DNA of 64,000 bases from Paracoccus bogoriensis (lineage in GTDB: Bacteria; Pseudomonadota; Alphaproteobacteria; Rhodobacterales; Rhodobacteraceae). The position numbers were made by a program, and so were the translations under genes. Location of the stretch: contig NZ_JAHYSR010000016.1 of NCBI RefSeq assembly GCF_019431455.1, positions 1-64,000 on the forward strand, read 5' to 3'. Every line of letters begins with the position of its first letter. Position 1 is the stretch's first letter. Below are positions 1-9,019 of the stretch, piece after piece. Under the pieces are notes generated by a model. That model saw only the letters and a program-made list of their open reading frames with translations. It did no database searches and was not told the origin of the DNA.

Positions 1-326
1 ACAAATCGCATGGAGGGGCGCGACACGGCTTCACAGATCGCCTCGGCATCAGCGGCGTCCGTCTTGCCGCGCTTGACGTAACCCTTCACATGGCTGGGCT
101 GCATCAAACGGACGTCATGCCCGAACCTGGTCAGCTCGCGCGCCCAATAGTGCGCGCTGGCGCAGGCTTCGATGCCGATCAGGCAGGGTGGCAGGCGCTG
201 AAAAAACTCCAGCATCTGGCTGCGCCGCAACTGGCGCCGCAAGACAACCCGGCCCTCGGCGTCAACGCCGTGCAGCTGGAAAACAGACTTCGCCAGATCG
301 ATCCCGAGTGTGGTAATCCTGTTCAT
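1..326 (-). CDS. IS110/IS1111-family transposase, N-terminal part (cut by window edge)
   Basis: The visible 108 residues are the N-terminal RuvC-like DEDD domain of an IS110-family transposase. The first acidic residue lies in GIDLAKSVFQ, the Glu in GIEACASAHYWARELT, and the paired Asp in KTDAADAEAICEA. The wording is closest to the IS1111 branch of the family as I remember it. These enzymes move circular intermediates without classical terminal inverted repeats. The ATG at 324-326 is the natural start, and the gene continues left of position 1, so the C-terminal serine domain cannot be judged. The arm of a 12-bp inverted repeat overlaps the start codon. Whether the element is intact is unknown. 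Confidence 0.85.
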   Translation of the reverse strand, partial: MNRITTLGIDLAKSVFQLHGVDAEGRVVLRRQLRRSQMLEFFQRLPPCLIGIEACASAHYWARELTRFGHDVRLMQPSHVKGYVKRGKTDAADAEAICEAVSRPSMRF

Positions 327-401
327 GGATGGCTCCCTTTGTTGGTGATGTTCACAGCACCCAACAGGGCACATTGCGATGCCGGAAGCGGGAGCCATCC
401 A
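326..401. repeat. 12-bp inverted repeat at the IS110/IS1111 left end
   Basis: TGGATGGCTCCC at 326-337 is repeated in exact inverse orientation at 390-401. A second, imperfect stem (TTGTTGGTG with CACCCAACA) lies between the arms at about 340-368. The structure covers the short non-coding stretch upstream of the transposase. IS1111-type elements often carry subterminal inverted repeats, and this probably marks the left end. The exact element boundary cannot be set from one copy. Confidence 0.5.
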
Positions 402-410
402 CCTCATCAG

Positions 411-579
411 GGGCGAACAATGGCTCGTTCCGGCAAGAATAGCTGGACCTCTACATCTTGAAACCATCAAGGAGGTGCAGCAGGTCGCCACCGAATGGCT
501 GTGGATCTACAATAACGAACGCCTCAACATGGGCATTGGCAGTATCACACCCGCCATGAAGCTGAAAATGGCCGCGTGA
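411..579 (+). pseudogene. IS3-family transposase (orfB) C-terminal remnant, decayed
   Basis: The 3' end reads VATEWLWIYNNERLNMGIG followed by SITPAMKLKMAA and a stop, the typical C-terminus of IS3-family integrase-core transposases. Upstream the match continues in another frame (SFRQE, stop, LDLYIL), where a TAG replaces the expected Trp codon near 454. A frame change near 463 then leads into ETIKEVQQ. One nonsense mutation and one frameshift, plus loss of the N-terminal part, show a dead fragment. The neighbouring IS110/IS1111 end suggests one element inserted next to or into the other. Confidence 0.75.
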
Positions 580-647
580 GTTCTACGGTCGCGCCCCGTC
601 GAAACGAGGAGGATTACCACGGTACAGGTGGGGACGCCGATGATAGT

Positions 648-703
648 CCAAGGCAAAGCGCCCCGCCTTGTTTGAAGCGGGGCGTGAACTTTCTTTGCCT
701 TGG
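648..703. terminator. Long nested inverted repeat, likely bidirectional terminator
   Basis: The 11-bp arms CCAAGGCAAAG (648-658) and CTTTGCCTTGG (693-703) enclose a perfect 8-bp GC hairpin, CGCCCCGC (659-666) with GCGGGGCG (677-684) and a 10-nt loop. It lies between the IS remnants and the 3' end of the ABC transporter operon. On the minus strand the distal side meets a short T-run (complement of 704-708). Confidence 0.55.
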
Positions 704-750
704 AAAAATAACGGGGCGGAGTCCCGGAATGGGACGGGGGCAGCGCCCCC
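704..750 (-). terminator. Terminator of the BMP transporter operon
   Basis: Just after the stop at 757, the minus strand forms two successive hairpins: GGGGGC/GCCCCC (736-741 with 745-750) and GTCCC/GGGAC (721-725 with 731-735). They are followed by a TTTTT tract (704-708). Together with CTTTGCCTTGG at 693-703 this is one copy of a dispersed repeat seen again near 23907 and 42523. Confidence 0.55.
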
Positions 751-756
751 TTGCTG

Positions 757-1833
757 TTATTGCGGGATTTGCGCGGTGATGCCTTCGACGTAGAAGTTCA
801 TCGATTGCAGATCGGCATCCGAGGCCGTTTCGCCCTCGGCCAGCCAGACGGTGCCGTCGGCCTTGTTCAGCGGCCCCGTGAAAGGGTGATATTCGCCCGC
901 GGCAATCGCGTCGCGAAGGGCCAGCGCCTCGGCCTTGACGTTTTCGGGGACCGCGTCGCTGATCTCTCCGATCACGACCTCGCCATCGCCGATCCCCGCC
1001 CAGCTTGAGCCGCTTTCCCAGGTGCCATCCAGCATCGCCTGCACGCGCTTGATGTAATAGGGCGACCAGTCGTCGATGATCGACGAGACGCGGGGTGTCG
1101 GCGCGAAGGCCGCCATGTCGCTGGCCTGGCCGAAGCCGATCGCGCCCGCGGCCTGGGCCTGGGCCAGCGGGGCGGTCGAATCGGTGTGCTGCATGATCAC
1201 GTCAACGCCTTCGGCCAGCAGGGCGTTGGCGGCTTCGGCCTCTTTGGCGGGGTCGAACCAGCTATAGACCCAGACGATCCGCATCTCGACATCCGGGTTC
1301 ACCTTGCGGGCATGGATGAAGGACGAGTTGATGCCCTGGATCACCTCGGGGATCGGGAATGACCCGATATAACCGATCTTGTTCGATTGCGTCATATGGC
1401 CGGCGATGGTGCCGATCACGGCGCGGCCTTCGTAGAAGCGCGCGTCATAAGTCGCAACATTCTCGGCGGTCTTGTAGCCGGTCGCGTGTTCGAACTTCAC
1501 GTCGGGGAAGCGTTGGGCGACGTTGATCACCGGGTCCATAAAGCCGAAGCTCGTCGCGAAGATCAGCTTGTTGCCCGCCAGCGCCAGCTGGGTCAGGGCG
1601 CGTTCGGCATCAGCCCCCTCGGGGACGCTTTCGATGAAGGTGGTTTCCACCCGGTCGCCGAATTCGGCCTCGATGGCCAGGCGACCCTGGTCGTGCTGAT
1701 AGGTCCAGCCGCCGTCGCCCACCGGGCCGACATAGATGAAGCCGACCTTCAGCGGCTCGTCCTGCGCCAGGACCGGGGCGGCCAGCGCCATCATCATGGC
1801 CGAGGCTGTTGCCAGAAGGGTTCTGCGTTGCAT
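757..1833 (-). CDS. BMP-family ABC transporter substrate-binding protein
   Basis: This 358-residue periplasmic binding protein belongs to the basic membrane protein (Med/PnrA-like) family, which mostly binds nucleosides or related purine compounds. Residues 1-23 form a signal peptide with an Arg pair and a cleavage site after VLA. The mature part has family signatures such as VGFIYVGPVGDGGWTYQH near the N-terminus and a G-x-I-A-G segment near 137-145. It is the last gene of the operon behind two permeases and an ATPase, with a terminator-like repeat downstream. The ligand cannot be read from the sequence. A purine nucleoside or base is the family-based expectation. Confidence 0.9.
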   Translation of the reverse strand: MQRRTLLATASAMMMALAAPVLAQDEPLKVGFIYVGPVGDGGWTYQHDQGRLAIEAEFGDRVETTFIESVPEGADAERALTQLALAGNKLIFATSFGFMDPVINVAQRFPDVKFEHATGYKTAENVATYDARFYEGRAVIGTIAGHMTQSNKIGYIGSFPIPEVIQGINSSFIHARKVNPDVEMRIVWVYSWFDPAKEAEAANALLAEGVDVIMQHTDSTAPLAQAQAAGAIGFGQASDMAAFAPTPRVSSIIDDWSPYYIKRVQAMLDGTWESGSSWAGIGDGEVVIGEISDAVPENVKAEALALRDAIAAGEYHPFTGPLNKADGTVWLAEGETASDADLQSMNFYVEGITAQIPQ

Positions 1834-1869
1834 GGGTCTGTTCCTCTGTTGGAAGTGAAGGGCCGCGTT

Positions 1870-2760
1870 TCAGCGCAGCGCGTGGAAATTCGTGCCAAGC
1901 GATCCGGGCGCGCCTGTGCCGGCGCGCCTGCTGAATTTCTGCCGGGCCGAGATGGCGACCAGCACGATGATCGTGGCCAGATAGGGCGCCATGGACAGAA
2001 GCTGCACGGGCACCGCCACGCCCGCCGCCTGCAGGCGCAGTTGCAGCACCGTGACGCCGCCGAAGAGCCAAGCGCCCGCCAGCACGCCCGGCGCCGTCCA
2101 GTTGGAAAAGACCACGATGGCCAGCGCGATCCAGCCTGCGCCCGCGGTCATCCCTTCGGTCCATTGCAGGACCGTCGCGATCGAGATGAACGCACCGCCG
2201 ACCCCTGCCATGGCGCCGCCAAAGGCGATCGCGGCCAGACGGGTCAGGCGGATGTTGTAGCCAAGCGCGTGCGCGGCCTCGTGGTTCTCGCCCACGGCGC
2301 GCAGGATCAGGCCGGACCGCGTGCGGTTCAGGAACCACCAGACCAGAGGCACCATGACCAGCCCCAGCCAGACGATCCAGTTGATCCGCAAGGGGCCTGC
2401 GGGCATCGACGGCGCGCGCACGCCCTCGAAGGGTTTGCCCAGCATGGCGGCAAGGCCCAGGCCGAACAGGGTCAGCGCCAGGCCGGATGCGACCTGATTG
2501 GCCAGAAAGACCTGCGTCAGCGCCGCGAACAGCATCGAGATCGCTGCCCCCGCGCAGGCCGCCACCAGAAAGCCCAGAAAGGGGTTGCCGGTCGAATAGG
2601 CCGCGCCGAAGCCCGCCAGCGCGCCGGTGATCATCATCCCCTCGACCCCGAGGTTCAGCACGCCCGCGCGCTCCACGACCAGTTCGCCCAAGGCCGCGAA
2701 CAGGATCGGGGTCGAGGCGCCCAGCAGCAGCAGAAAGACGGAAAGCGGGTCGATCATCAT
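1870..2760 (-). CDS. ABC transporter permease (BMP-associated, second subunit)
   Basis: This 296-residue inner-membrane permease belongs to the BPD_transp_2 type (COG1079-like) and forms the channel with the permease encoded upstream. It has about eight hydrophobic segments, and the motif VLNLGVEGMM near residues 33-42 is typical of the family. The start at 2760 is chosen because a GGAGG lies 8 nt upstream and the ATGATGA there overlaps the stop of the preceding permease by 4 nt, so the two should be translationally coupled. A second ATG at 2757 is possible. A much longer frame running into the upstream gene is an artefact. Confidence 0.9.
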   Translation of the reverse strand: MMIDPLSVFLLLLGASTPILFAALGELVVERAGVLNLGVEGMMITGALAGFGAAYSTGNPFLGFLVAACAGAAISMLFAALTQVFLANQVASGLALTLFGLGLAAMLGKPFEGVRAPSMPAGPLRINWIVWLGLVMVPLVWWFLNRTRSGLILRAVGENHEAAHALGYNIRLTRLAAIAFGGAMAGVGGAFISIATVLQWTEGMTAGAGWIALAIVVFSNWTAPGVLAGAWLFGGVTVLQLRLQAAGVAVPVQLLSMAPYLATIIVLVAISARQKFSRRAGTGAPGSLGTNFHALR

Positions 2761-3833
2761 GCCGTGATCCTCCGGCGGATCTGGTAGCGGGTCAGCAGGT
2801 CGAAACCCAGCAGGAAGAACAGCAGCATCCCCTGAAAGACCTGGACCGAGGCGGCGGGCAGGCCCATCGTCAGCTGCGCCAGCTCGCCGCCGATATAGGT
2901 CAGCGCCAGCAGCAGGCCCGCCAGCAGGATGCCGACGGGATGCAGGCGCCCCAGAAAGGCCACGATGATCGCGGTAAAACCGTAGCCCACGCCGATCCGG
3001 TCGGTGATCTGGCCCGCCGGGCCCGCGACCTCGAAAAGCCCCGCCGCCCCCGCCAGCGCGCCCGATAGCCCAAGGCAGAACGCGACCAGCACCGCAGGGC
3101 GAACGCCCGCGAAGCGCGCGGCACGGGGCGCGGTGCCTGCGGCGCGGATATGGAAGCCGCGGATATGGCGGCTCATCAGGAACCACGTCGCCAGCACGGC
3201 AAAGGCCGCCGCGACGACGCCCCAATGCGCGCCCGTTCCCGCGATCAGTTCCGGGTTCGAGGCCGAGGGATATTGCTGAAGGTTGCGCGAGCCGGGAAAG
3301 CCCATCCCCTGCGGGTTGCGCATCGGGCCGAATGCCATCCACGCCGCGATGCGCTGTGCCACATAGACCAGCATCAGCGAGACGAGAATTTCGGACGCGC
3401 CGAACCAGTTGCGCAGAAGCGCGGGGATCATCCCCCAGGCCCAGCCCCCCGCCAGACCCGCCGCGACCATGGCCGGGAACAGCCACCACGCCTCTAGCGG
3501 GTAAAGCGCCAGCGCGACGGCGGCGCCGGTGATGGCGCCCATGATATATTGTCCCTCGGCGCCGATATTCCAGATGCCGGCGCGAAAGCCGATGGCAAGG
3601 CCGCTGGCAATCAGGATCAGCGGCGCGGCCTTCACCAGAAGCTGCGGGCGCGAATAGCCCGAGGCCATGCCGAACAGTGGATCCCAGAAGATCGTGCGGA
3701 TCGCCGCCACCGGATTGTGGCCCATCGTGGCGAACAGAAGACCGCCCGCGATCATCGTGGCCAGCACCGCCAGCAGGGGCGTGGCGATCTGCCATAAGTT
3801 CGAGGCGTTCTGACGCGGGACAAGCTGGATCAT
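2757..3833 (-). CDS. ABC transporter permease (BMP-associated, first subunit)
   Basis: This 358-residue permease of the COG4603-like type is the partner of the following permease in one heterodimeric channel. The sequence shows an N-terminal membrane anchor, a periplasmic stretch and then repeated hydrophobic helices, with the family motif AGIWNIGAEGQY near residues 85-96. The start ATG at 3833 overlaps the stop of the ATPase gene (ATGA, 3830-3833). It is predicted to import the same substrate as the BMP protein. Confidence 0.9.
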   Translation of the reverse strand: MIQLVPRQNASNLWQIATPLLAVLATMIAGGLLFATMGHNPVAAIRTIFWDPLFGMASGYSRPQLLVKAAPLILIASGLAIGFRAGIWNIGAEGQYIMGAITGAAVALALYPLEAWWLFPAMVAAGLAGGWAWGMIPALLRNWFGASEILVSLMLVYVAQRIAAWMAFGPMRNPQGMGFPGSRNLQQYPSASNPELIAGTGAHWGVVAAAFAVLATWFLMSRHIRGFHIRAAGTAPRAARFAGVRPAVLVAFCLGLSGALAGAAGLFEVAGPAGQITDRIGVGYGFTAIIVAFLGRLHPVGILLAGLLLALTYIGGELAQLTMGLPAASVQVFQGMLLFFLLGFDLLTRYQIRRRITA

Positions 3834-5368
3834 ATCCGGGCCTCCTCCATGCCATGCGCGCCGCCCAGCATCAGGCCGATGCGGTCCAGCGTCAGGCCCT
3901 CGGTCGGGACGGGGGGCGACAGACGGCCTTCGTTCAGGGCGCAGAAACGGTCGGATAGTTCCAGAAGCTCATCCAGATCCTGAGAGATGACGATAACCCC
4001 CGCCCCTTGCCGCGCCAGATCCAACAGCGACTGGCGCACGGCAGCGGCCGCGCCTGCATCCACGCCCCATGTGGGCTGGTTCACGACCAGCACGCGGGGC
4101 GCCTGCATCACCTCGCGGCCGATGACGAATTTCTGAAGATTGCCGCCCGAGAGCGCGCGGGCCGCGACATGGGGGCCGGGGGTGCGGACATCGAAGTCGC
4201 GGATCACCGCCAGCGCGTAGTCGCGTGCCGCGCCATGGTCGATCAGCCCACGCCGGACCAGCCCCTTGCGGGCGCCCGCCGTCAGCAGCGTGTTCTCGAT
4301 CAGGCTGAAATCGGGGACGGCGGCATGGCCCAGACGATCCTCGGGCGCGGCCAGAAGGCCCGCGACGCGGCGCGGCTCGGGGCCCTTGCCCGACAGGTCG
4401 GCGCCTTCCAGCGTGACGGTGCCGGGGCGGCTGGCGACCTCGCCCGACAGGGCGGCCAGCAATTCCTCCTGCCCGTTGCCGGCAACGCCGCCGATGCCCA
4501 GGATCTCGCCCGCGCGCAGGGTCAGGGCGATGTCCTTCAGCGCGGTCCCCTCGGCATCGGGGGCAGGCAGCGACAGGCCCTGCACCTCCAGCAGGACCTC
4601 GCCCGCCTGACGGCCCGAGCGGTCGATCTGGCGCATCTGGCCGCCGACCATCATCGCGGCCAGGTCGCGGGCCGAATGGGCGCGGGGATCGCAGCTCTCC
4701 ACGACGCGGCCATGGCGCAGGATCGTGGCGCGGTCGCAATGGGCGCGGATTTCCTCGAGCTTGTGGCTGATGTAAAGGATCGCGGTCCCCTGTGCCGCCA
4801 GCTTGCGGAGGGTGGCGAACAGCAATTCGGCCTCTTGCGGGGTCAGCACGCTGGTCGGTTCGTCCATGATCAAGAGGCGCGGGTTCTGCAGCAGGCAGCG
4901 GATGATCTCGACCCGCTGACGCTCGCCCGCCGACAGGGTCACGACGCGGCGCGCGGGGTTCAGCGGCAGGCCGAAATCATGGCTGACCTGCGTGATCCGC
5001 GCGGCCAATTCGCGCCGGGGGGGCGGGTTCTCCATTCCCAGGGCGATGTTCTCGGCCACCGTCAGCGCGTCGAACAGGCTGAAATGCTGGAACACCATCG
5101 CAACACCCGCCGCCCGTGCCGCGCGCGGATCCTGGGGCGCGTGGGGCGCATCCAGCAGGAACATCCGCCCCTCATCCGGGCGCACGAGGCCATAGATCAT
5201 CTTGACCAGCGTGGACTTGCCTGCGCCGTTCTCGCCCAGAAGGGCGTGGATCTCGCCCGGCCTGACGGCAAAGGAGATGTCGTCATTGGCCCGGACGCCG
5301 GGATAGGACTTGCCGATCCCCTCGGCGCGAAAGACGGTCGGCACGGCCAAATCTGTCCCCTTGGTCAA
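3830..5368 (-). CDS. ABC transporter ATP-binding protein, duplicated domains
   Basis: This 512-residue ATPase has two ABC domains (COG3845 type) and energises the BMP transporter. Domain one carries the Walker A GENGAGKST (residues 45-53), signature LSAGERQRVE and Walker B LLIMDEPTS. Domain two has a degenerate P-loop (GVAGNGQEEL), a good LSGGNLQK signature, and NQPTWGVD where DEP is normal, so only the first site is likely catalytic. No ATG start is available. TTG at 5368 is used, but TTG at 5350, 5 nt after AAGGGG, is an equally good start. It is the first gene of the operon, divergent from dnaE across 76 bp. Confidence 0.9.
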   Translation of the reverse strand: MTKGTDLAVPTVFRAEGIGKSYPGVRANDDISFAVRPGEIHALLGENGAGKSTLVKMIYGLVRPDEGRMFLLDAPHAPQDPRAARAAGVAMVFQHFSLFDALTVAENIALGMENPPPRRELAARITQVSHDFGLPLNPARRVVTLSAGERQRVEIIRCLLQNPRLLIMDEPTSVLTPQEAELLFATLRKLAAQGTAILYISHKLEEIRAHCDRATILRHGRVVESCDPRAHSARDLAAMMVGGQMRQIDRSGRQAGEVLLEVQGLSLPAPDAEGTALKDIALTLRAGEILGIGGVAGNGQEELLAALSGEVASRPGTVTLEGADLSGKGPEPRRVAGLLAAPEDRLGHAAVPDFSLIENTLLTAGARKGLVRRGLIDHGAARDYALAVIRDFDVRTPGPHVAARALSGGNLQKFVIGREVMQAPRVLVVNQPTWGVDAGAAAAVRQSLLDLARQGAGVIVISQDLDELLELSDRFCALNEGRLSPPVPTEGLTLDRIGLMLGGAHGMEEARI

Positions 5369-5401
5369 AACGTCACCTGCTTAAACCGCCAATCGCCCGA
5401 C

Positions 5402-5413
5402 GCGCAATTGCGC
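5402..5413. promoter_or_regulatory. Perfect 12-bp palindrome in the dnaE / ABC operon divergent region
   Basis: GCGCAATTGCGC is a perfect palindrome between the two divergent starts (5368 and 5445). It could be an operator for the transporter operon, but no regulator is encoded nearby and the site occurs once here. Confidence 0.25.
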
Positions 5414-5444
5414 TGTTCGGTCCGGCTGCGATAGTGTTGCGATC

Positions 5445-8400
5445 ATGGCCGAGAAATCCCCCCGATTCATCCATCTTCGCACACATTCCGAGCATTCTTT
5501 GCTGGAAGGTGCCATTCCCGTAGGCAAATTGCCAAGCCTTGCCGCCGATGCGGGCATGCCGGCTGTGGCCCTGACCGACACGAACAACATGTTCGCCGCC
5601 CTGGAATTCAGCGTGAAGGCCCGTGACAAGGGGGTTCAACCGATCATCGGCTGTCAGGTGACGCTGGCGGCCGAGGCGACCGGCCCGGTTGTCCTGCTGG
5701 CGCAGAACCGCGATGGCTGGATGAACCTGATGGCGCTTTCGTCCTGTCTGTATCTGCGCGAAGGCGGCGCGCCGCCTCATGTCACGGTTGAGGAATTGTG
5801 CCGCCATGCCAAGGGGTTGATCTGTCTGACCGGCGGCGCGACCGGGCCTCTGGGCCAGTTGATCGCACAGGGGCAGGCCGCGCGGGCCGACGCGCTGGCC
5901 GCGCAACTGGCCGAGGCCTTTCCGACCCGGCTCTATATCGAACTCCAGCGCCATCCCGACGAGGACGGCGCCCTGATGCCCGCCGAGGCTGCCAGCGAGG
6001 GCGCGCTGATCGACATCGCCTATGCGCGTGACCTGCCGCTTGTGGCGACGAACGATGCCTATTTCCCCAGTCCAAGCATGTATGAGGCCCACGACGCCTT
6101 GATCTGCATAGCCGAAAAGGCCTATGTCGATCAGTCCCAGCCTCGCCGTCGTCTGACGCCGCAACATTACTTCAAGACGGCCGAGGAAATGGCAGTGCTG
6201 TTCGCCGATCTGCCCGAGGCGCTGGAAAATACCGTCGAGATCGCCCGCCGCTGCGCCTTCGCGGTGTCCAGGCACGCGCCCATCCTGCCGAAATTCGCCG
6301 ATGATGAGGTGGCCGAATTGCGCCGTCAGGCCCGCGAGGGGCTTGAGGCGCGCCTGAAGGTCATCCCCCACGCCGTCAGCGTCCAGGAATACCACGCCCG
6401 TCTGGATTTCGAGTTGGGGATCATCGAACAGATGGGCTTTCCGGGTTATTTCCTGATCGTCGCGGATTTCATCGGCTGGGCCAAGGCGCAGGGCATCCCG
6501 GTCGGGCCGGGCCGCGGATCGGGGGCAGGTTCGCTGGTCGCCTATGCGCTGACCATCACCGACCTGGACCCGCTGCGCTATTCCCTGCTGTTCGAGCGCT
6601 TCCTGAACCCCGAGCGTGTCTCGATGCCGGATTTCGACATCGACTTCTGCATGGATCGCCGGGAAGAGGTGATCCGCTACGTTCAGCAAAAATACGGCAG
6701 GGACCGGGTGGGCCAGATCATCACCTTCGGCGCGCTTCTGTCCAAGGCCGCCATCCGGGATGTCGGTCGCGTGCTGCAACTGCCCTTTGGTCAGGTGGAC
6801 CGCCTGTCCAAGATGATTCCGGTCGAGGGGGTCAAGCCTGTCAGCATTGCCAAGGCCCGCGCCGACGAACCCCGTCTGCGAGAGGCCGCCCGCGAAGAGG
6901 TCGTCGGCCGGCTTCTGGACTATGCCGAACAACTCGAAGGGCTTTATCGCAACGCCTCGACCCATGCAGCGGGCGTGGTGATCGGCGACCGGCCGCTGGA
7001 CCAGCTTGTGCCGCTTTATCGCGATCCGTCGTCGGACATGCCCGCGACACAGTTCAACATGAAATGGGTGGAACAGGCTGGTCTGGTCAAGTTCGACTTC
7101 CTGGGACTCAAGACCCTGACGGTGATCCAGAACGCGGTGGACCTGATCAACGGGCAGGGCCGCCCGCTGCATGTGGCTGCGGACGGGCGGCAATTGTATC
7201 AGCCGAGACCGGGGACCGAGAACCAGATCAACCTGATTCCGCTGGACGACAAGGCCACCTATGATCTGTTCGCCAGCGCGCGCACGGTCGCGGTGTTCCA
7301 GGTCGAAAGCTCGGGCATGATGGACGCGCTGCGTCGCATGAAGCCCACCTGCATCGAGGATATCGTGGCGCTCGTGGCGCTCTACCGTCCCGGCCCGATG
7401 GAAAACATCCCGACCTATTGCGAGGTCAAGAACGGGCAGCGCCCGCTGGAATCGATCCATCCCAGCATCGACCATATCCTGGCCGAAACGCAGGGCATCA
7501 TTGTCTATCAGGAACAGGTGATGCAGATCGCGCAGGTCATGGCGGGCTATTCGCTTGGCGGCGCGGACCTTCTTCGCCGCGCCATGGGCAAGAAGATCGC
7601 CGCCGAGATGGCTAGGGAACGCCCCAAATTCGTGCAGGGCGCGGTGGCCAATGGCGTGCCGGAAAAGAAGGCAGGCGAGGTCTTCGACCTGCTGGAGAAA
7701 TTCGCCAATTACGGCTTCAACAAATCGCACGCGGCGGCCTATGCCGTGGTCAGTTACCAGACGGCATGGCTCAAGGCGAATCATCCGGTCGAATTCATGG
7801 CCGCGGTGATGAACTGCGATATCCACCTCACGGACAAGCTGGCCGTTTATAAACGCGAATGCGACCGCATGGGCATCGAGATCGTGCCGCCCTGCGTCAA
7901 CCGCTCGGCGCCCACGTTCACCGTGGCGCAGGGGCGTATCCACTACGCGCTCGGGGCGCTCAAGGGGGTCGGGATCGAGGCGATGCGGCTGGTCCATGAT
8001 GCACGCGGCGATACGCCGTTCAGGGACATCCACGACTTTGCCCGCCGCGTGGACATGAAACGGGTGGGCAAGCGCCCGCTTGAGATGCTGGCTCGCGCGG
8101 GCGCCTTCGATGTTCTGGACGAGAACCGCGCGCGCGTGATGAAGTCGCTCGACGGGCTCGTGGCCTGGTCGGCGGCGGTGCAGGAACAGGCGGCCTCCAG
8201 CCAGACATCGCTTTTCGGCGCGGGCGAGGATCTGCCGCCGCCACGCGCCCCTTTGGCGCAGGTCTGGCTGCCGACCGAGAAGCTGGGCGAGGAACACAAG
8301 GCCATCGGCTTCTATCTCTCGGGCCATCCGCTGGACGATTATCAGACTGCGTTGAAACGCAAGAAGGTGCAGACCCTGAGCGAGCTCTTGCGCGAGGCCG

Positions 8401-8915
8401 AGACGGGGCCGATGGTCGCCTTCATCGCCGGCACGGTCGCCGCGCGGATGGAGCGTAAATCGGCCAAGGGCACGGCCTACGCCTTTGTCAGCCTGTCCGA
8501 CCCGACGGGCCTTTACGAAGTGACGTGCTTTTCCGATCTGCTGTCTGCTGCGCGCGACAAGCTGGAGCCGGGGCAGAACGTCGTCCTGCAGGTCAAGGTC
8601 GAGCCGTCGGGCGATCAGGTGAAGATGCTGGCCAATTCGGTCAGCCTGCTCGATGATTTTGTCGCCGATGCGGGGGCGGGCTGCCTCGCGGTTGAAATCC
8701 AGGGCGCCGACACGATCCCGCGCCTGGCCGAGGTTCTGCGCCGGGTCACGACCGAAATCGCCGCCCCTTCGCGTGCCCGCGGCCCCATCCGCCTGCGGCT
8801 GCGCCACGCGGACGAGATCATCGAGATCGAGGTCGCCAATGACGCCCCCCTTACCACGCCAGCCCGCCAAGCCCTGCGCGCCGTGCCGGGTGTGCTGGAG
8901 GTCATCGAGGAATGA
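5445..8915 (+). CDS. dnaE: DNA polymerase III alpha subunit
   Basis: This is the replicative polymerase catalytic subunit, 1156 residues, the normal DnaE1 length. The N-terminal PHP domain begins at FIHLRTHSEHSLLEGA. The catalytic triad is visible as PDFDIDF (Asp398 and Asp400) and KFDFLGL (Asp551), matching E. coli Asp401, Asp403 and Asp555. An OB-fold lies near residue 1000 (IAGTVAARMERKSAKG), before the C-terminal tau-binding region. The gene stands alone, with the divergent ABC operon upstream and ruvC 104 bp downstream. The start at 5445 is the only ATG ahead of the PHP motif. Confidence 0.97.
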   Translation: MAEKSPRFIHLRTHSEHSLLEGAIPVGKLPSLAADAGMPAVALTDTNNMFAALEFSVKARDKGVQPIIGCQVTLAAEATGPVVLLAQNRDGWMNLMALSSCLYLREGGAPPHVTVEELCRHAKGLICLTGGATGPLGQLIAQGQAARADALAAQLAEAFPTRLYIELQRHPDEDGALMPAEAASEGALIDIAYARDLPLVATNDAYFPSPSMYEAHDALICIAEKAYVDQSQPRRRLTPQHYFKTAEEMAVLFADLPEALENTVEIARRCAFAVSRHAPILPKFADDEVAELRRQAREGLEARLKVIPHAVSVQEYHARLDFELGIIEQMGFPGYFLIVADFIGWAKAQGIPVGPGRGSGAGSLVAYALTITDLDPLRYSLLFERFLNPERVSMPDFDIDFCMDRREEVIRYVQQKYGRDRVGQIITFGALLSKAAIRDVGRVLQLPFGQVDRLSKMIPVEGVKPVSIAKARADEPRLREAAREEVVGRLLDYAEQLEGLYRNASTHAAGVVIGDRPLDQLVPLYRDPSSDMPATQFNMKWVEQAGLVKFDFLGLKTLTVIQNAVDLINGQGRPLHVAADGRQLYQPRPGTENQINLIPLDDKATYDLFASARTVAVFQVESSGMMDALRRMKPTCIEDIVALVALYRPGPMENIPTYCEVKNGQRPLESIHPSIDHILAETQGIIVYQEQVMQIAQVMAGYSLGGADLLRRAMGKKIAAEMARERPKFVQGAVANGVPEKKAGEVFDLLEKFANYGFNKSHAAAYAVVSYQTAWLKANHPVEFMAAVMNCDIHLTDKLAVYKRECDRMGIEIVPPCVNRSAPTFTVAQGRIHYALGALKGVGIEAMRLVHDARGDTPFRDIHDFARRVDMKRVGKRPLEMLARAGAFDVLDENRARVMKSLDGLVAWSAAVQEQAASSQTSLFGAGEDLPPPRAPLAQVWLPTEKLGEEHKAIGFYLSGHPLDDYQTALKRKKVQTLSELLREAETGPMVAFIAGTVAARMERKSAKGTAYAFVSLSDPTGLYEVTCFSDLLSAARDKLEPGQNVVLQVKVEPSGDQVKMLANSVSLLDDFVADAGAGCLAVEIQGADTIPRLAEVLRRVTTEIAAPSRARGPIRLRLRHADEIIEIEVANDAPLTTPARQALRAVPGVLEVIEE

Positions 8916-9019
8916 TGGGCTTCTTCGTTGTCCAAATACCCATCTTCGATTCATTCTTCCCCTGGCGCCATGGCCAGTTGTTCCCGCTTCGTGCTAGAGA
9001 TTGAAAAAACGGAGGCAGC

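Noticed and set aside
327..440. IS110 guide (bridge) RNA in the 5' non-coding end
   Set aside because: The transposase looks IS1111-like, where the guide RNA lies downstream of the gene and thus outside the window. The visible non-coding stretch is short, so only the inverted repeat is annotated.
1870..3855. A 661-codon frame joining both ABC permeases
   Set aside because: Only its C-terminal 296 residues look like a permease. The rest is the out-of-frame shadow of the upstream permease gene.
5373..8954. A 1193-codon open frame on the minus strand opposite dnaE
   Set aside because: It is the antisense frame of a well-supported dnaE. Its composition is rich in Arg, His, Gln and Asp as expected for a GC-rich shadow, and no family motif is seen.
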